In this document: positions 15,301-26,125 of the stretch, piece after piece
Position numbering within the stretch: the first letter of the stretch is position 1
How the letters are laid out: each line of letters starts with the position of its first letter
From: Nemopilema nomurai
Lineage: Eukaryota > Cnidaria > Scyphozoa > Rhizostomeae > Rhizostomatidae
Direction of reading: 5' to 3'
Length of the DNA stretch: 64,000 bases
Assembly: GCA_003864495.1 (NCBI GenBank)
Contig: ML133386.1
Location: 62,001-126,000, forward strand
The notes under the pieces: model-generated
What the model saw: the letters and a program-made list of their open reading frames with translations, nothing else
What the model was told of the DNA's origin: nothing
Database searches by the model: none
Program-made: the position numbers and the translations under genes

Positions 15301-18300
15301 CGAAAGAAATACTTGAAGGTGGAATCCTTTTAGTGCGTGCTGCAAGAATACGTAAATGACAAGAAAACGTAATCTCTCTACAGACGTGGTGAGATTTTGT
15401 TAAAGACAATTTATCAAAGTGCAATCTGGTAAGTCGAAATTATTTGATATTTCAAATCGATATATCGTCTTTTCTTCTTCTGCGACATCAGAGGCAACCA
15501 AATGTTCATGGCGGCTCTTGCTATATTAATTACACTATAAATGATCGGTAAATAGCCAACAGAATGGCTATGACTGGAAATCAGAAGATTTTTTGCTCAG
15601 AGTGGCTCTTCAATACTGTATATTTACTGCGATGTCTGAAGGCGTGTGCATAAAGATTGCATGTGCATGTGAATCACACGTAGAAAATACAGTTGAGTTT
15701 TAACCACAACATGCTTCTAGTGGGAGTCGAAATGAAATATAAAACAAAGTGGTCTCAGTTTAAGCTGCAAGTTGAATGAGGTCCTTCTAGGCCTCTCTCT
15801 GTAGCAATTTGTTGCCTTGCTGCCATTACAGATTGGCCTCGCTTCAACATTTGACGCCATTTGTACTAGCCAAATCCATTAGCTAGAAACGGTTTGACAA
15901 GTGGCGACGAAGATAGCAAACAAGGTCATCTACATAGAGACTACAGTACCAGTCGACGAGCAGTGTACAGTTCATTGTTTGTCTGTGCTTCGTTCTGGAG
16001 AATGAAAGCTTTCACTCTTTTCAAGCTCGGAGTTTTTACAAGGGACTAGAACGGCATCACACTGGTACTTGAAAGCTCCTTGTTATCCAGTTATTCCCTC
16101 AAGGTACTCTCGACAGAAGCCTGGGTAGAAACGTATATTGGCCTTTACGTGCTTGGGGAACAATGTGTGGAACATACTAAAATCTCTGCATGTGGTGCAA
16201 TAACCACACGTTGAACACACCTAAGCGTTGAATCATTGAACACACTTAAAGAGCTCGATCTTGCACGTGATGTTTGAATTGGTGGATGGAGCACCGTCAC
16301 ACTGCACGGCAATGCTCAAAATCCTAGCAGGGCGAGTTGTGGAGCTTCGTTCTTCTAAATCACATTATGCTCCGTTCTATAGTCCTTGTGGACAATCACA
16401 ATAATCCAGCTATAGTCGCAATTTAAAGGAAAATCCCGGGCTAAAAACTGCGGCTTCCGAATCATAATGAGATCTTCGAGGACCAGAAAAGAGAGGAAGT
16501 GTGGTGAAAGGTGTTGTCTGTCTATCGCTGATGAGGTTACACAGATCGTGAGAGGGTTGACATGGAGCCCAGATCGGCCCTCGCTAAGAGCCCCGGATTT
16601 TGCGGCCTATGTTTCCTAGCCCATGATTTTGGAAGGAGTTGAGGATATTGTGCATCAAGAAAAAAGGGATACCAATGGCACCGCTTGGATTAATAATTAG
16701 CTGCGAAACGTAAATGAAGTCTTTAGTCCTTAAGACTGAAAACCAGCAGTGCGTAAATACTGGGAATGGGTCGCTTAAACAACGATGGAGGATAAGCTTC
16801 GCCTACCAGCCAGGGTAAATTAACAGGAAAGTTTTGCATTTGGTTTTTCTAAACGTTAGATACTTGTGAATCTAATACGGTGGTGCATGAATATATGTCC
16901 ATCTACAACAGCTGCCTCTATAAAAAGACCATTCATTTACTGATTTATGTACCATTGACGTAAATACAGTGTAAACCTTCTTCTAAACTATGCCTTTTAG
17001 GGCACGTGCACACTAGGTGATTCAGTTGGGCTCTTCTCCGGGCTGAAACCAGAATTTTTGCTTCAGCATCGGCCGTTCTGTGGGTCAGGCAAAACCCACT
17101 CAAAACAGACCTTGTCTTATTGTCTTTTACAAAATGAGAGCATTATTGAATTTCCAACAACATTAAGCAACATGGCAAATTGAAGGCGTAAATGGTTTTG
17201 AAAAGATTTGTAAAAACCGGGTCATCCTAGACATTAGCAACAGGTCGACCCAAAAGCGGCCAAACAACTTCTTTTATATAAACACAAATTGCGCAGCGAC
17301 GGAATCAAAATCCGACTGCTTTTTACAAATCTGTTTAATTGCAAGGTCCACTTTTCTTGCGCCTTATCTGGTGTTCTAAATCAGAGTTACTAGACAGTTA
17401 AGAAAATAAAAAGTTGTAATCTTTGAAAAAACACAATATGACTCCGCCATTTGATCGAGATGTTGTATTTGCTTGTTGCCATGGAGTTTTCTTCAGCAAC
17501 AAATTTTTTGTTGTGCGTTTATGAAACGTTCAAAACAAAATTCTCTCTTTCATCGTAAGCACCAAACGACTTGAATGAGTTGTTTGTATTTATCAAACAA
17601 AGAGCTAATACAAATCGGCACATAAATAGATAGATTCAGCAAAATATTAAAAAGAACATTCGTAAAAATCTTTTTCACTGAACACAAGTTGTGAAATTTT
17701 GTTTGCTTTTAGATTACATGAATGCAAGTGAGCATAACAGAGAAGATAAGCCAAACAGGATGGGGAGCGCGTCCAAAAATCAAGGATAACAAGGAAAGAA
17801 GATTTTGATCAAAAAGGAGTTGGTTGGTCGGCGTTCAGATCAGGTGTTCAGCTTCTGAAAATCACAAACTGACAAGGAAAAGAAAGGAAATTTGAATGGT
17901 TAAGCTAATCCGAGATAACAAGGCAACTGTACTGGAAAACCTGAGCAGATCTTTAGAAGCAGAGGAACAGAAGAAAAATAAATAATAAATTGAAGCAGGC
18001 CTTGCTTTACTTGATAAGATGATGAAACAAATGATAAGGAAAAGCTCTAAAATGATTATCGTGATCACATAATCACTGTCTTCTTCGGTTGACATTGATT
18101 AACGAGCGATTCTTCCCAGAACTAGTGATACGTATGACGATTTTTGCAAAAAAAGGCTGCCAAAATGGACAACAGGAGGAAAGCATCATTTCTTAAATCA
18201 AGTTGCATCTAGCCTGCCAGTCAATCATTCAATCTAGAGAAACATGTAATCGTCCAAAGAAAGCCATCACAGCGAAGATACTTCAAAGGCTGGACAGGAT

Positions 18301-21300
18301 TATCCGTGGATTGGAAAATCGTGCAACAGATAAAATTTCTCTGACGACAAACGGGTTTAGCGAAATCTGGTGATCAAATAACATCATTAAAAAATATATC
18401 TGAGGATATCTTATGCAGCGCATATCCAATAGATGGATTCGTACAAGGGCCAGGTCAACAGCCGATAAACTGCCAGCTCAGGCCAGCGATCTGATGCGAA
18501 AACGGGACAGGCAATTTGGGTGAGAGTGCTATCCAAGATGTCTGATCGAGTTCTGATAAATGTTCGTGGTACTCAATACGAGACTACAATGAATACACTT
18601 TGCCGCTTTCCTGACACCTTACTCGGGAAGAAAGCCAGGCAGGTATTGCAGGAGACGCACAATGGGATATCTTTGTACTGCAGAGCAGAAACATTCGATG
18701 CTATCCTGTTCTACTATCAGTCAAATGGGATATTGTCGCGACCTTCCCTCATATCACCCGAGGAATTTCTGCGGGAATGTAGGCACTTTGAGCTTGACGA
18801 GCATGCCATAAACAAAGTGAAACTGCAGGACGGGCTGGCGATCCAATCCCAGGATCAAAACGTGGTGTTTCACTTCCGGTTCCAGGAAATGCTTTACAGA
18901 ACAATGGAGAGCGAGGAAACCAGCCTCACTGCGGTGGTGTACCTTATGATCTTTCTTTCTAGCCTCGATTGTGTTAGCCTGCACTATAACGATGCCATCT
19001 GTGGCCCGAACGCGAAAAGGCGAGCTCTTTGACGACCCGTATTTCCTGACAGAGCTCGTTCTCAACATTCTTTTCTGCATTGAATACACCCTCAGACTGT
19101 TTGCCTCGCCTAAGAAAATCATATTTATGGTTTCAGCCTTAAATGTCATAGATCTCACGGCGTTTTTGCCATTTTTCGTCATCCTTGCCGTGGACCCTTC
19201 GAAATTGTATGACGTCACTTTGTTGAAGATCGTCCGTATTATAAGGATAATACGAGTGGTGCGCCTAGCGGTTAAGAACAATACAATGGCGACAGTAGTG
19301 AACATCCTCAATAACTGTGTCCTCGACATACTGACCATGTGCATGTACATTCTACTGACCAGCGTCTTCTGGGCAAGCATGGCATTTTACGCCGAGATGG
19401 CGGAACCCAAAACGAAGTTCAAGAGCATCCCAGACTCGATGTGGTGGGCGGTGCAGACTGTGCTGACGATCGGCTACGGTGACATCATACCTCAAACATG
19501 GCAGGGCAAGATCATTGGCTCTGGTGTGACAGCTCTGGCTGCTTTTACGTTGACGGTGCCATTGTTGTCCCTCGGTGGCAAACTCTTAAACTTGTACTCG
19601 AAGAAGTTCCACCTTCACGTGGGGCCGGATCTAGCTTCCGAATAACGGTAATTTCTGACGGCTTGGTTGATGACAATTTCGACAGTTATATTACATTTTC
19701 GGTTGCACGAACAGTTAGCAAATCCAAGTAGGTTAGACGCTGGAAAACTTCAATTTGCAAAGGGACACCTTCACAAATAACTACGTATTTAACTGGTATT
19801 AAATCTATGCCTTACCTTAAAATCTTTCCGAACCTTGAAAATATGATTTCTAAATCGTCTGCAGAAGTAACAGGATTTAACTTGCAAATGAACATGACAT
19901 TTTCTGGCGGCTTCAAGTCGGCATCAGGAATATCGCCAACCTGCAGAGGCAAACAACATCGATCAAAGCAAGTTGAGGAAGTGAAAGTATTGTGAAGAGA
20001 GACGCATTTATAAAATAGATTTACGCTATTATAGGTTTGGTTGTAGCGTAACTTTATTAACTTCAATGATTCTTTCCATTTGATGGCTTCAAAGTTTTCA
20101 AATCTTTCCCTCAAGATAGTTGATACATGGGGATAAAGGGCGTGGTGGGAGCAAGCACAAATAGGAATCGATGAATCCTCGAGACAGCGCAATTTCGCCT
20201 CAGGGCTTTACAGAGGTATCTCACATAATTTCATCAACGTACACACTTTATGTTTACAAAATCATTCACACTTCAAGATAAACTGAACGTTCCTAGCCCT
20301 ACTATACTGAATATTGTCTTCAAAGTGCAAAAGTAGATTCAACGATGAACGTTGTAAAATAAACAGAAGCGCTATCAATTAATCTACATGATATCATGTT
20401 CACATTATCAAATACATATTGACAATGTAATGGTAGCATCTTATATGCAGATTGCATGGCTGTAGGATATCAGTGACTTTTGTGCAATACTTTTACCCGA
20501 TTCTGGTATATCACATCATTGAAGAAAACTTTTAAATAGCACGCAAAATTATCAAATTGACAAAATATTTCTTTTACTAATGGACCACAAAAAGTTCCAT
20601 ACAATACCATTTGAAGAATCTGAGTGCCAATTTGAAGGTTTTTTTCTTCCACGATCTCTTCAATTTCTTTCTGCGTTTTTCCTTCAAACTCATTTATATT
20701 TTCATCAGCCCCAATTCGGTCAGACTTGAAGAGGGTAAAAAACAAAAACATCACTTAATAAAATGGATGAATTACGTTTCTATTTTCAAGAAGCATTGAG
20801 TACTTTGACGGGTTTACTGAAAGCACTAAAATGCCCACCCAGTGATAGCGTTTTATTACCACGTTCTTCACAACGGTAGAGATGAGAAGATGGTCCGCAG
20901 ATTGTCTGTGTGTGCGGTTAGAAGAGAAATGCATACGACAGAGTAGTATGGAGATGGGCCAATTGGAGGGAAACAAGAGGAAGTGGCAGGGATCGATGGC
21001 CTACGTCCGCATTAGGTACACACGTAGAGATAGAGAACGATGAAAGACCTGGTTAAATCCCTATCTCCAAGACGGGGTTTTGGCGTGTTAAAAGCCGTAC
21101 AATTTTTTCTTGAGGCGTCGTCTACGAATTATTCTATTTGAAAATTTTCGCAATTCTAAATTTCCGCGGCACCACAGCATGTTGACCCATCCGCATTGAC
21201 GCCTTTGAAAGAACTTGCTGAAGTCGGATTCGTTTTGACTCGATTGATTGGAAATTATAAACAAGAATGATTCACATTTCGATAGCAAAGTATTCCGCAA

Positions 21301-24069
21301 AGCCTATACTGTGACGTAATCAGTCAACAGAAAATTTTTGATCTTCAATAGCTTAGTTTCCTAATCTTGGCACAAAGGCAGACCGAATCGCAAATTTAAT
21401 TGGATAGAGCCAGCAGTTTGTCTATATCTCTTGCTCTGCTTCTCAAAGAAGAGATAATGGACTAAATAACGTCCAGTAATTTCCAGCATAGTATTAAATA
21501 GCATTGCCGATATATATATTTTTTCCATAAAACGTGGGCTCGTTCCTTGTTTTTGCATTTATTATCAGAAAGACCAACTTTAGATGAAATGCTCTTGATA
21601 TCATATACTGATAACTGGCAATAATATACCCAAAACTACAGTTGCCAAGATATTGATGCAGCAATACAATTTTCTGAAATCAAAGCTACCAACCTGTAAC
21701 TGTTCTTTTGTTGGTTCTGGTGAGCGATCTGGGACTTCAAGGCCATCAGGATCATCAAAAGGGTCATCCAGAATGATTGTGTGATTAAGTCTATCAAGAG
21801 CAAAACAGCCATACAAGCACTGTCAGGATCACAAAATGACATCACAAACAGCAAGGATAAAATTGCGTTTTTCTCACCTGATGTCTTGGTATGGCCTGTC
21901 ATTTTCATCACAAATTGCATCGTTGAATTTTTCCAGCACATCAAAGCCTTCTGAAACTTCACCAAAAACTGTGTGTTTTCCATCTAGGTAATCCAAGTTG
22001 CTTCCCAAGGTTATAAAGAACTACCAGAGACAAATAAACAAAGGTTGGTGGAAACATCCCCTATGCAAAAACCAAATGCTGGTAGAAGTTAGTATAATGG
22101 TCATACCAACAAATTGGGGGGGGGGGGGGTGACAAATCTCTTGTTAAGAAGTGATCATCAGTGTTATGATTAGCCTCTGACTGATTGATAGATCAAAACA
22201 CCAAATGCTGGTAGAAGTTAGTATAATGGCCATAGCTTGATATCAAAATACCAGGATATCATGAGACCAACAATTTGGGGGGATGACAAATCTCTCGTTA
22301 AGAAGTGATCATCAATGTTATGATTAGCCTCACTATCAACTCTGACTGATAGATCACTTGACCAAACCATGCTTTTGCTGCTATCGTGACTTTATTAGTG
22401 AGGATTTGTTGTGTTGAGAAACTTAGTTGAAAGTGAAAAAATGTCTTGTTTTCCTGATTGATCCAGAGTATCTTAACACTTTCCTTACATACAATAATCA
22501 GTAAAAGCTCTAGTAGATTTCAAAATGAACTCCTTGCCCCCAAAAGCCTTATATGAAAACAGTGAAGTACAGCTCAGTTGTGTATGCCATTGCCTATCAG
22601 CATCAAATTTGACATGAAAATGCACATTTTAGCATCTTAGACTTGCATATGATGGATACCAATGGCAGTTGGATTCAAGAAGAAACAATCAAAGAGAAGA
22701 AAAAAAACATCAGAAAATACCTGAGACCCATGTTGATTGTTACCATTGTTTACAAATGACACCATTCCCTTTTTCAAATGTTTTATCTTTGGCTTGACTT
22801 CCATATCAAAATATCTTGCTTGGTCACCATAAATATTCCTTCAAAAATAAAACACTTAGAAACATTATAAAGGATATGACTTGCAAGATATCAAAAGGCA
22901 AGTCATGAAAGTTATCAATTCAACTTAGATACCCCAAAAGCTATATTTCTTGGATGAATGATAGATTTAGAAAAATCAGAAAATTAGCAATGTTGGTGAA
23001 AAACATTGTAATCAGGTTATAATTGTAATCATATAAAGGTAGACTTCCCAAATTAAAAGGCATACTTAAAAACAGATTCTCCTCCTCTTCCAGTACCAGT
23101 TGGATCTCCAGTTTGAGCAACATAATTGCTCTAGAAAAGAATGTTAATGAAGAAAAATTAAATTACAAAAACCTGAAAAAACCATTTAAAGCTTTGCTCT
23201 AAACATTTACAGCAAGTGTTACCAGTAGTAACTAACTTATGGTGAAAACATGCAGCCCAACATGATTTGGATTCGTAAAAATATTTGCTCAAGATATTTC
23301 CTGAATGAAAAAAAGATGACATCATCATTAAAATTTTGCAATGAATGGTCAGGGATTCAAGATCAAATCCAGCTGCAAGAATGTTGAAGCTACAACCAAT
23401 TTTGAGGTAAAAGATTTGTCTATATATTTAATTGCAATATAATACAAAACGCCAGTTTAAAGAGCAGACAAAAATTCTGCATAAGTAATAAATTATGCAA
23501 AAATTACCTGGACAGAGAAAAATAGACAGTAGTTATAATATTTCATCTTGCACAGCTTCAAAAAGTTGAGGCAGCCTAAAATTGAAATTAATTAAGATTA
23601 GAAGTTTAAAATACTTTTTGAGCCCTAGCACCAACGAGGTTGATAAGAAGATTGTCATTTCTGTGGTAAGAAGCACCATAATCTAATTCAATACTGCTTT
23701 AGAAACAGTCATTTGAATGTGCTGGTGAGGAATCTTCAAACGGAAATCTCCAAAGACTTAAGTACACTCTACGACCACAATGAAGCCATCAAACCCTGAA
23801 AGAACGGGAATCATGAAATGTTAGCCTCGAGCCTTAGTTTTGAAAAAGGCATTCTCGGGTCCTGAGCTAAAATAACACTATAGTTTAGCTATTAGCTATC
23901 ATGTTCAATATTTCCCCAACTGTCCATGATTACAAGAATATACTTGACAGCACGAAAAAGGCAAAAGTCAATTTTAAAGGAAAGGTATGCTCTCCTTACA
24001 TCTCTTTCTTTCGTTGGTATACAAATCAACAACAATATCTCCAACTGTTGTTTCAAGTAAAACAGACAT
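303..24069 (-). CDS. PPIL4: PPIL4, cyclophilin-RRM nuclear protein (nine exons, 3' end outside window)
   Basis: Exons read on the minus strand are 24069-24000, 23575-23508, 23130-23066, 22838-22721, 22020-21878, 21790-21694, 20724-20608, 19940-19816 and 369-303. Every join has GT-AG ends and keeps phase, giving 290 codons. The product begins [18 protein letters not shown] (cyclophilin domain, about residues 1-165, with [14 protein letters not shown] and the NNG..QHGSQ motif). It continues with the PPIL4 signature [10 protein letters not shown] and [12 protein letters not shown], then an acidic linker. The RRM follows, with RNP2-like MFICKL and, in the last exon, RNP1-like YGFIEFE. The cyclophilin active-site FHR is replaced, as in the vertebrate protein. 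The family is associated with RNA processing in the nucleus; that is known of the family, not shown here. Human PPIL4 is about 490 residues, so about 200 residues (rest of RRM and basic tail) should lie left of position 1. The intron before the last exon is about 19.4 kb and holds two Kv genes. Confidence 0.9.
3983..5097 (-). CDS. Shaker-type Kv channel gene 1, intronless, frameshifted in S1 (possible pseudogene)
   Basis: The ATG at 5097 opens a T1 tetramerisation domain (about residues 5-100; [29 protein letters not shown]). S1 follows. The frame then changes by -1 near an A4 run at 4657-4660 (T4 on the coding strand), and the second frame runs to a stop at 3983. That frame carries the end of S1 (CFQTLPELE), S2, S3, an S4 with six arginines ([13 protein letters not shown]), S5, the pore and S6. 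The two frames align with Shaker S1 without a gap. One added base gives 372 codons, so a single-base loss or an assembly error explains the break. The pore reads IIPLGYGD: the conserved filter threonine is proline (codon 4169-4171). S6 has TVP instead of PVP. The T1 has no Shaw/Shal-type zinc cysteines, so it is Shaker-like. It lies inside PPIL4 intron 8 in the same orientation. An intact diverged channel or a pseudogene are both possible. Confidence 0.85.
9898..9945. repeat. Short tandem repeat, about 15-16 bp unit
   Basis: Three imperfect copies of CGTGATTATGATTCA follow one another, grading into GATC/GATGA-rich sequence. It lies just upstream of the 23-bp minisatellite, in the PPIL4 intron. 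Confidence 0.7.
10013..10386. repeat. 23-bp minisatellite, about 16 copies
   Basis: The unit is close to GAAACGCTTGACTTCAGAATA plus AA, repeated about 16 times with few indels. Units differ mainly by CG versus CA at one site and AATA versus AGTA at another. It lies in the PPIL4 intron between the two Kv genes. No reading frame of note runs through it. Confidence 0.9.
11238..11480 (+). mobile_element. Degraded non-LTR retrotransposon reverse-transcriptase fragment
   Basis: The plus strand reads [20 protein letters not shown], then a stop, then in a neighbouring frame [20 protein letters not shown]. These correspond to the reverse-transcriptase motifs GxPQGSxLGPLLFxxYxNDL and YADD, here YADG. 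Stops, a frameshift and the damaged catalytic motif show an inactive relic. Element ends and clade cannot be set from this fragment. Confidence 0.75.
12460..12890. repeat. Imperfect TGAT/GATAATGATC-rich low-complexity tract
   Basis: About 430 bp are dominated by degenerate GATGATAA, GTGATTATCATG and TGATCGTGAT words without a fixed unit. It looks like decayed simple-sequence DNA in the PPIL4 intron. Several ATCATGAT-type palindromes occur. Confidence 0.55.
18538..19645 (+). CDS. Shaker-type Kv channel gene 2, intronless, frame change in S1
   Basis: The ATG at 18538 (context AAGATGT) opens a T1 domain ([33 protein letters not shown]). S1 (TAVVYLMIF) follows, then a +1 frame change between about 18950 and 18975. 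The second frame continues to the stop at 19645. It has the end of S1 ([11 protein letters not shown]), S2, S3, an S4 with four spaced arginines ([17 protein letters not shown]), S5, a canonical filter TIGYGD at 19466-19483, and S6. S6 lacks PVP ([10 protein letters not shown]). Length is 1108 bp. Relative to gene 1, the S1 stretch is about 5 bp short. The sequence at the break, CTTTCTTTCTAG, resembles a splice acceptor, but no plausible donor leaves a normal-sized intron. It should form a tetrameric voltage-gated potassium channel if the frame is intact in mRNA. It is nested antisense in PPIL4 intron 8, about 170 bp from exon 8. Confidence 0.87.
22072..22366. repeat. Tandem duplication with poly-G tract in a PPIL4 intron
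   Basis: Two diverged direct copies (about 22072-22199 and 22200-22366) share CCAAATGCTGGTAGAAGTTA, the following TAGTATAATGG, and GACAAATCTC(T/C)TGTTAAGAAG further on. The first has a G14-like run before TGACAAATC, the second a G6 run. The second copy has an extra segment of about 35 bp. It sits between PPIL4 exons 4 and 5. Confidence 0.75.
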
Positions 24070-24244
24070 TTCGAATCACTTGACGCCTGCAATGTTTTGT
24101 TCCCGCTATTTCTGCCAGCCACGACCTGTTGTTTTTGACTCGGCTTCGCTACGAGGCTGTTTTAACAGAATTGCCGTCGTTTAATTTCAGCGAGAAGGGA
24201 GTAATTTCCGGTGGTATGGTTTTGCCCTGAATGTAAGCACTGAG
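24070..24244. promoter_or_regulatory. Divergent promoter interval between PPIL4 and the KLHL gene
   Basis: Only 175 bp separate the PPIL4 ATG (24069, minus) from the KLHL ATG (24245, plus). The interval is richer in CpG than its surroundings and contains an ETS-like TTTCCGG at 24205-24211. A TTAATTTCAG just before 24191 resembles a splice acceptor and could end a 5' UTR intron of the KLHL gene. Start sites of transcription are not visible. Confidence 0.6.
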
Positions 24245-26125
24245 ATGGCCGACTATGATAGCTTAGACACTGATGAATGGGATGATATTCTCTGTGCTGA
24301 GCCGGAAAAGGAATTCTCAAAAGACAAAAATGAGACTAGAGGCGAAGAAGATGAAGAAGGATGGGACGATGTTATTGCAATCGAAGTTCAGGAAGGCTAC
24401 TGTGGACAGCTCATGAAACAGATGGAGATGTTCAGGAAGCAGAATATGCTATGTGATGCAAAGATTGTTGTGGATGACCAAGAGCTGCCAGTCCATCGAA
24501 GTATCCTTTCAGCGTCAAGCTCCTTCTTCAACGAAATTTTCTCGCGGATTACCGACGATGACGAAAATAAGATAACACTGAAGAATTTAACCGGGCGTGC
24601 CATGGATGATATTCTGCACTTCATTTACACAGGAGAGGCATACATTCACGATGATAATGTAAGGCAGCTACTCGCGACCGCCAATTTCCTAAAATTAGAT
24701 GGGCTTAAAGAGATGACCATTGCTTATCTTGAGAAGAAACTGAACACAACCAATTCAGTTGAAATATTGATGCTTGCAAATAAGCATAATTGTGATACCC
24801 TAGCCCAGGCAGCAGAAAGTATGATTTCGGAGAACTTTGTTATGGTATCAAAGACAGAAGGCTTTAGAAAGTGCAGTCTTGAAATTTTGTTAGACTTAGT
24901 TCAAAGTGAGGATCTCAAGGTAATGAAGGAAGAAGAAGTCTTTGAAGCAGTTATTCATTGGATACAGTTCAATTCTTATGATGGGGAAAAGAACTTGTTC
25001 AAAATTTTGAGGCATGTGCGTATGCCTTTGATGTCACCATTTTACTTGGCTGAACATGTAGAGAAGGATCAGTTTATCAGGAGAAGTGATGTCTGCCTTG
25101 GTTTGGTTCAAGAGGCAAGAAATTACCACCTGCCTTCAGCTGATAGGACCCTTTATGATAGTACTAGAACAAGGCCGAGGAAGTTTATGGGGGTGGTATG
25201 GGGCATTGTAGCTGTTGGAGGCTGGATAGAAACAAAGCCTACAAAAGATGTGTATGCCTTTGTTCCATCTGCTAACAAATGGCATCCCTTGTCTCCAATT
25301 TTTGTGCCTCGGTACAACCATGCTGTTGTGACTTGTGATGGGTTCATTTATGTTATTGGAGGAAGAGATGAAACCACAAAGTTGATTGCCTCTGTGCTTC
25401 GCTTTGACACTTCTTTAAATAAATGGTCTTATGTTTCCTCTCTGCCATACCCAATGGCTGCTCTTGGAGCAGTTGCGTTTGATGGACAGCTTTACACGAT
25501 CGGTGGCATGTCGGTCATTGGCTCAGTCAATTTAGCCATGAAATATAGCACAAGAAAAGACTTGTGGCAAAATGTCTCACCCTTGAATATGCCAAGAGGA
25601 GGTGCAGCCATTGTGTCAGATGAAAAACACATCTATGCACTTGGGGGTGTTCATAAATCTGGAATTTCAGCAACTACAACTTGGACATATCTTGATAGCA
25701 TGGAAGTGTACAACAAAGAGAAAAACATCTGGGTGATGTCAACCCCACTTCTTTCTCCAAGGGCGTATGCAAGTGCTGTTTACATGAATAAAAGGATTTT
25801 CTTGGTTGGTGGGCAAGGTGAAATGTTGGGGATGTGCAAAGGCCTAGATGTGTATAACATAGCCACAGATGAATGGATTTCATATCCATATCTTGGAATT
25901 CCACGATCAATGAGCGGCATTTCTGTCAATGATACCAGGTTTTATCTTGTCGGAGGCATGAGCAAAGATGGTAGTTGTGTGAATACAGTAGAAACATACG
26001 ATGCTTCTAAAGATCGATGGACAAAGATTACCTCTCTGCCAATGAAGACAGGTGCACTGCAGTGTTGCACTGTCCAACTCCGCCTTGCTGTATTACAGGG
26101 AATGACAACTTCTTTGTCTGAGTAG
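24245..26125 (+). CDS. BTB-BACK-Kelch (KLHL-type) protein, single exon, 626 aa
   Basis: One uninterrupted frame. Residues 1-50 are acidic and hold two similar motifs, EWDDI near 11-15 and GWDDV near 39-43. A BTB domain follows at about 60-168 (LCDAKIVVDDQELPVHRSIL, SSSFFNEIF), then a BACK domain at about 173-275. Six Kelch blades cover about 318-615, each with the GG doublet and a spaced Trp (AVGGW, VIGGR, TIGGM, ALGGV, LVGGQ, LVGGM). KLHL proteins of this form are usually substrate adaptors for Cullin-3 ubiquitin ligases; that role is family knowledge. Exact orthology among KLHL members is unclear. The intronless structure among intron-rich neighbours suggests either an old single-exon gene or a retrocopy. 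It shares a divergent promoter with PPIL4. A candidate polyadenylation signal AATAAA is at 26785-26790. Confidence 0.93.
   Translation: MADYDSLDTDEWDDILCAEPEKEFSKDKNETRGEEDEEGWDDVIAIEVQEGYCGQLMKQMEMFRKQNMLCDAKIVVDDQELPVHRSILSASSSFFNEIFSRITDDDENKITLKNLTGRAMDDILHFIYTGEAYIHDDNVRQLLATANFLKLDGLKEMTIAYLEKKLNTTNSVEILMLANKHNCDTLAQAAESMISENFVMVSKTEGFRKCSLEILLDLVQSEDLKVMKEEEVFEAVIHWIQFNSYDGEKNLFKILRHVRMPLMSPFYLAEHVEKDQFIRRSDVCLGLVQEARNYHLPSADRTLYDSTRTRPRKFMGVVWGIVAVGGWIETKPTKDVYAFVPSANKWHPLSPIFVPRYNHAVVTCDGFIYVIGGRDETTKLIASVLRFDTSLNKWSYVSSLPYPMAALGAVAFDGQLYTIGGMSVIGSVNLAMKYSTRKDLWQNVSPLNMPRGGAAIVSDEKHIYALGGVHKSGISATTTWTYLDSMEVYNKEKNIWVMSTPLLSPRAYASAVYMNKRIFLVGGQGEMLGMCKGLDVYNIATDEWISYPYLGIPRSMSGISVNDTRFYLVGGMSKDGSCVNTVETYDASKDRWTKITSLPMKTGALQCCTVQLRLAVLQGMTTSLSE

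Larger units (their letters stand above)
370..19815 (-). other. Giant intron 8 of PPIL4, host of two nested Kv genes
   Basis: The donor follows TTAAG at 19816 (GTAAGG) and the acceptor is a TTTTTTGCAG tract ending at 370. The flanking exons join in phase 2 to read [18 protein letters not shown], matching PPIL4 across the RRM. The other PPIL4 introns here are a few hundred bases to about 1.1 kb, so this one is far larger. It contains the Kv genes, tandem repeats and a retrotransposon remnant described separately. In the remainder (about 370-3980, 5100-9890, 13000-18530) I see only short, unrecognisable reading frames. Confidence 0.85.

Noticed and set aside
18940..18975. A tiny intron explaining the Kv gene 2 frame change
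   Set aside because: An acceptor-like tract exists, but any GT upstream within conserved S1 would give an intron of about 20 bp, far below normal size.
18754..19380. 208-codon minus-strand frame over Kv gene 2
   Set aside because: It is a shadow of the Kv coding strand; the plus strand carries all recognisable motifs.
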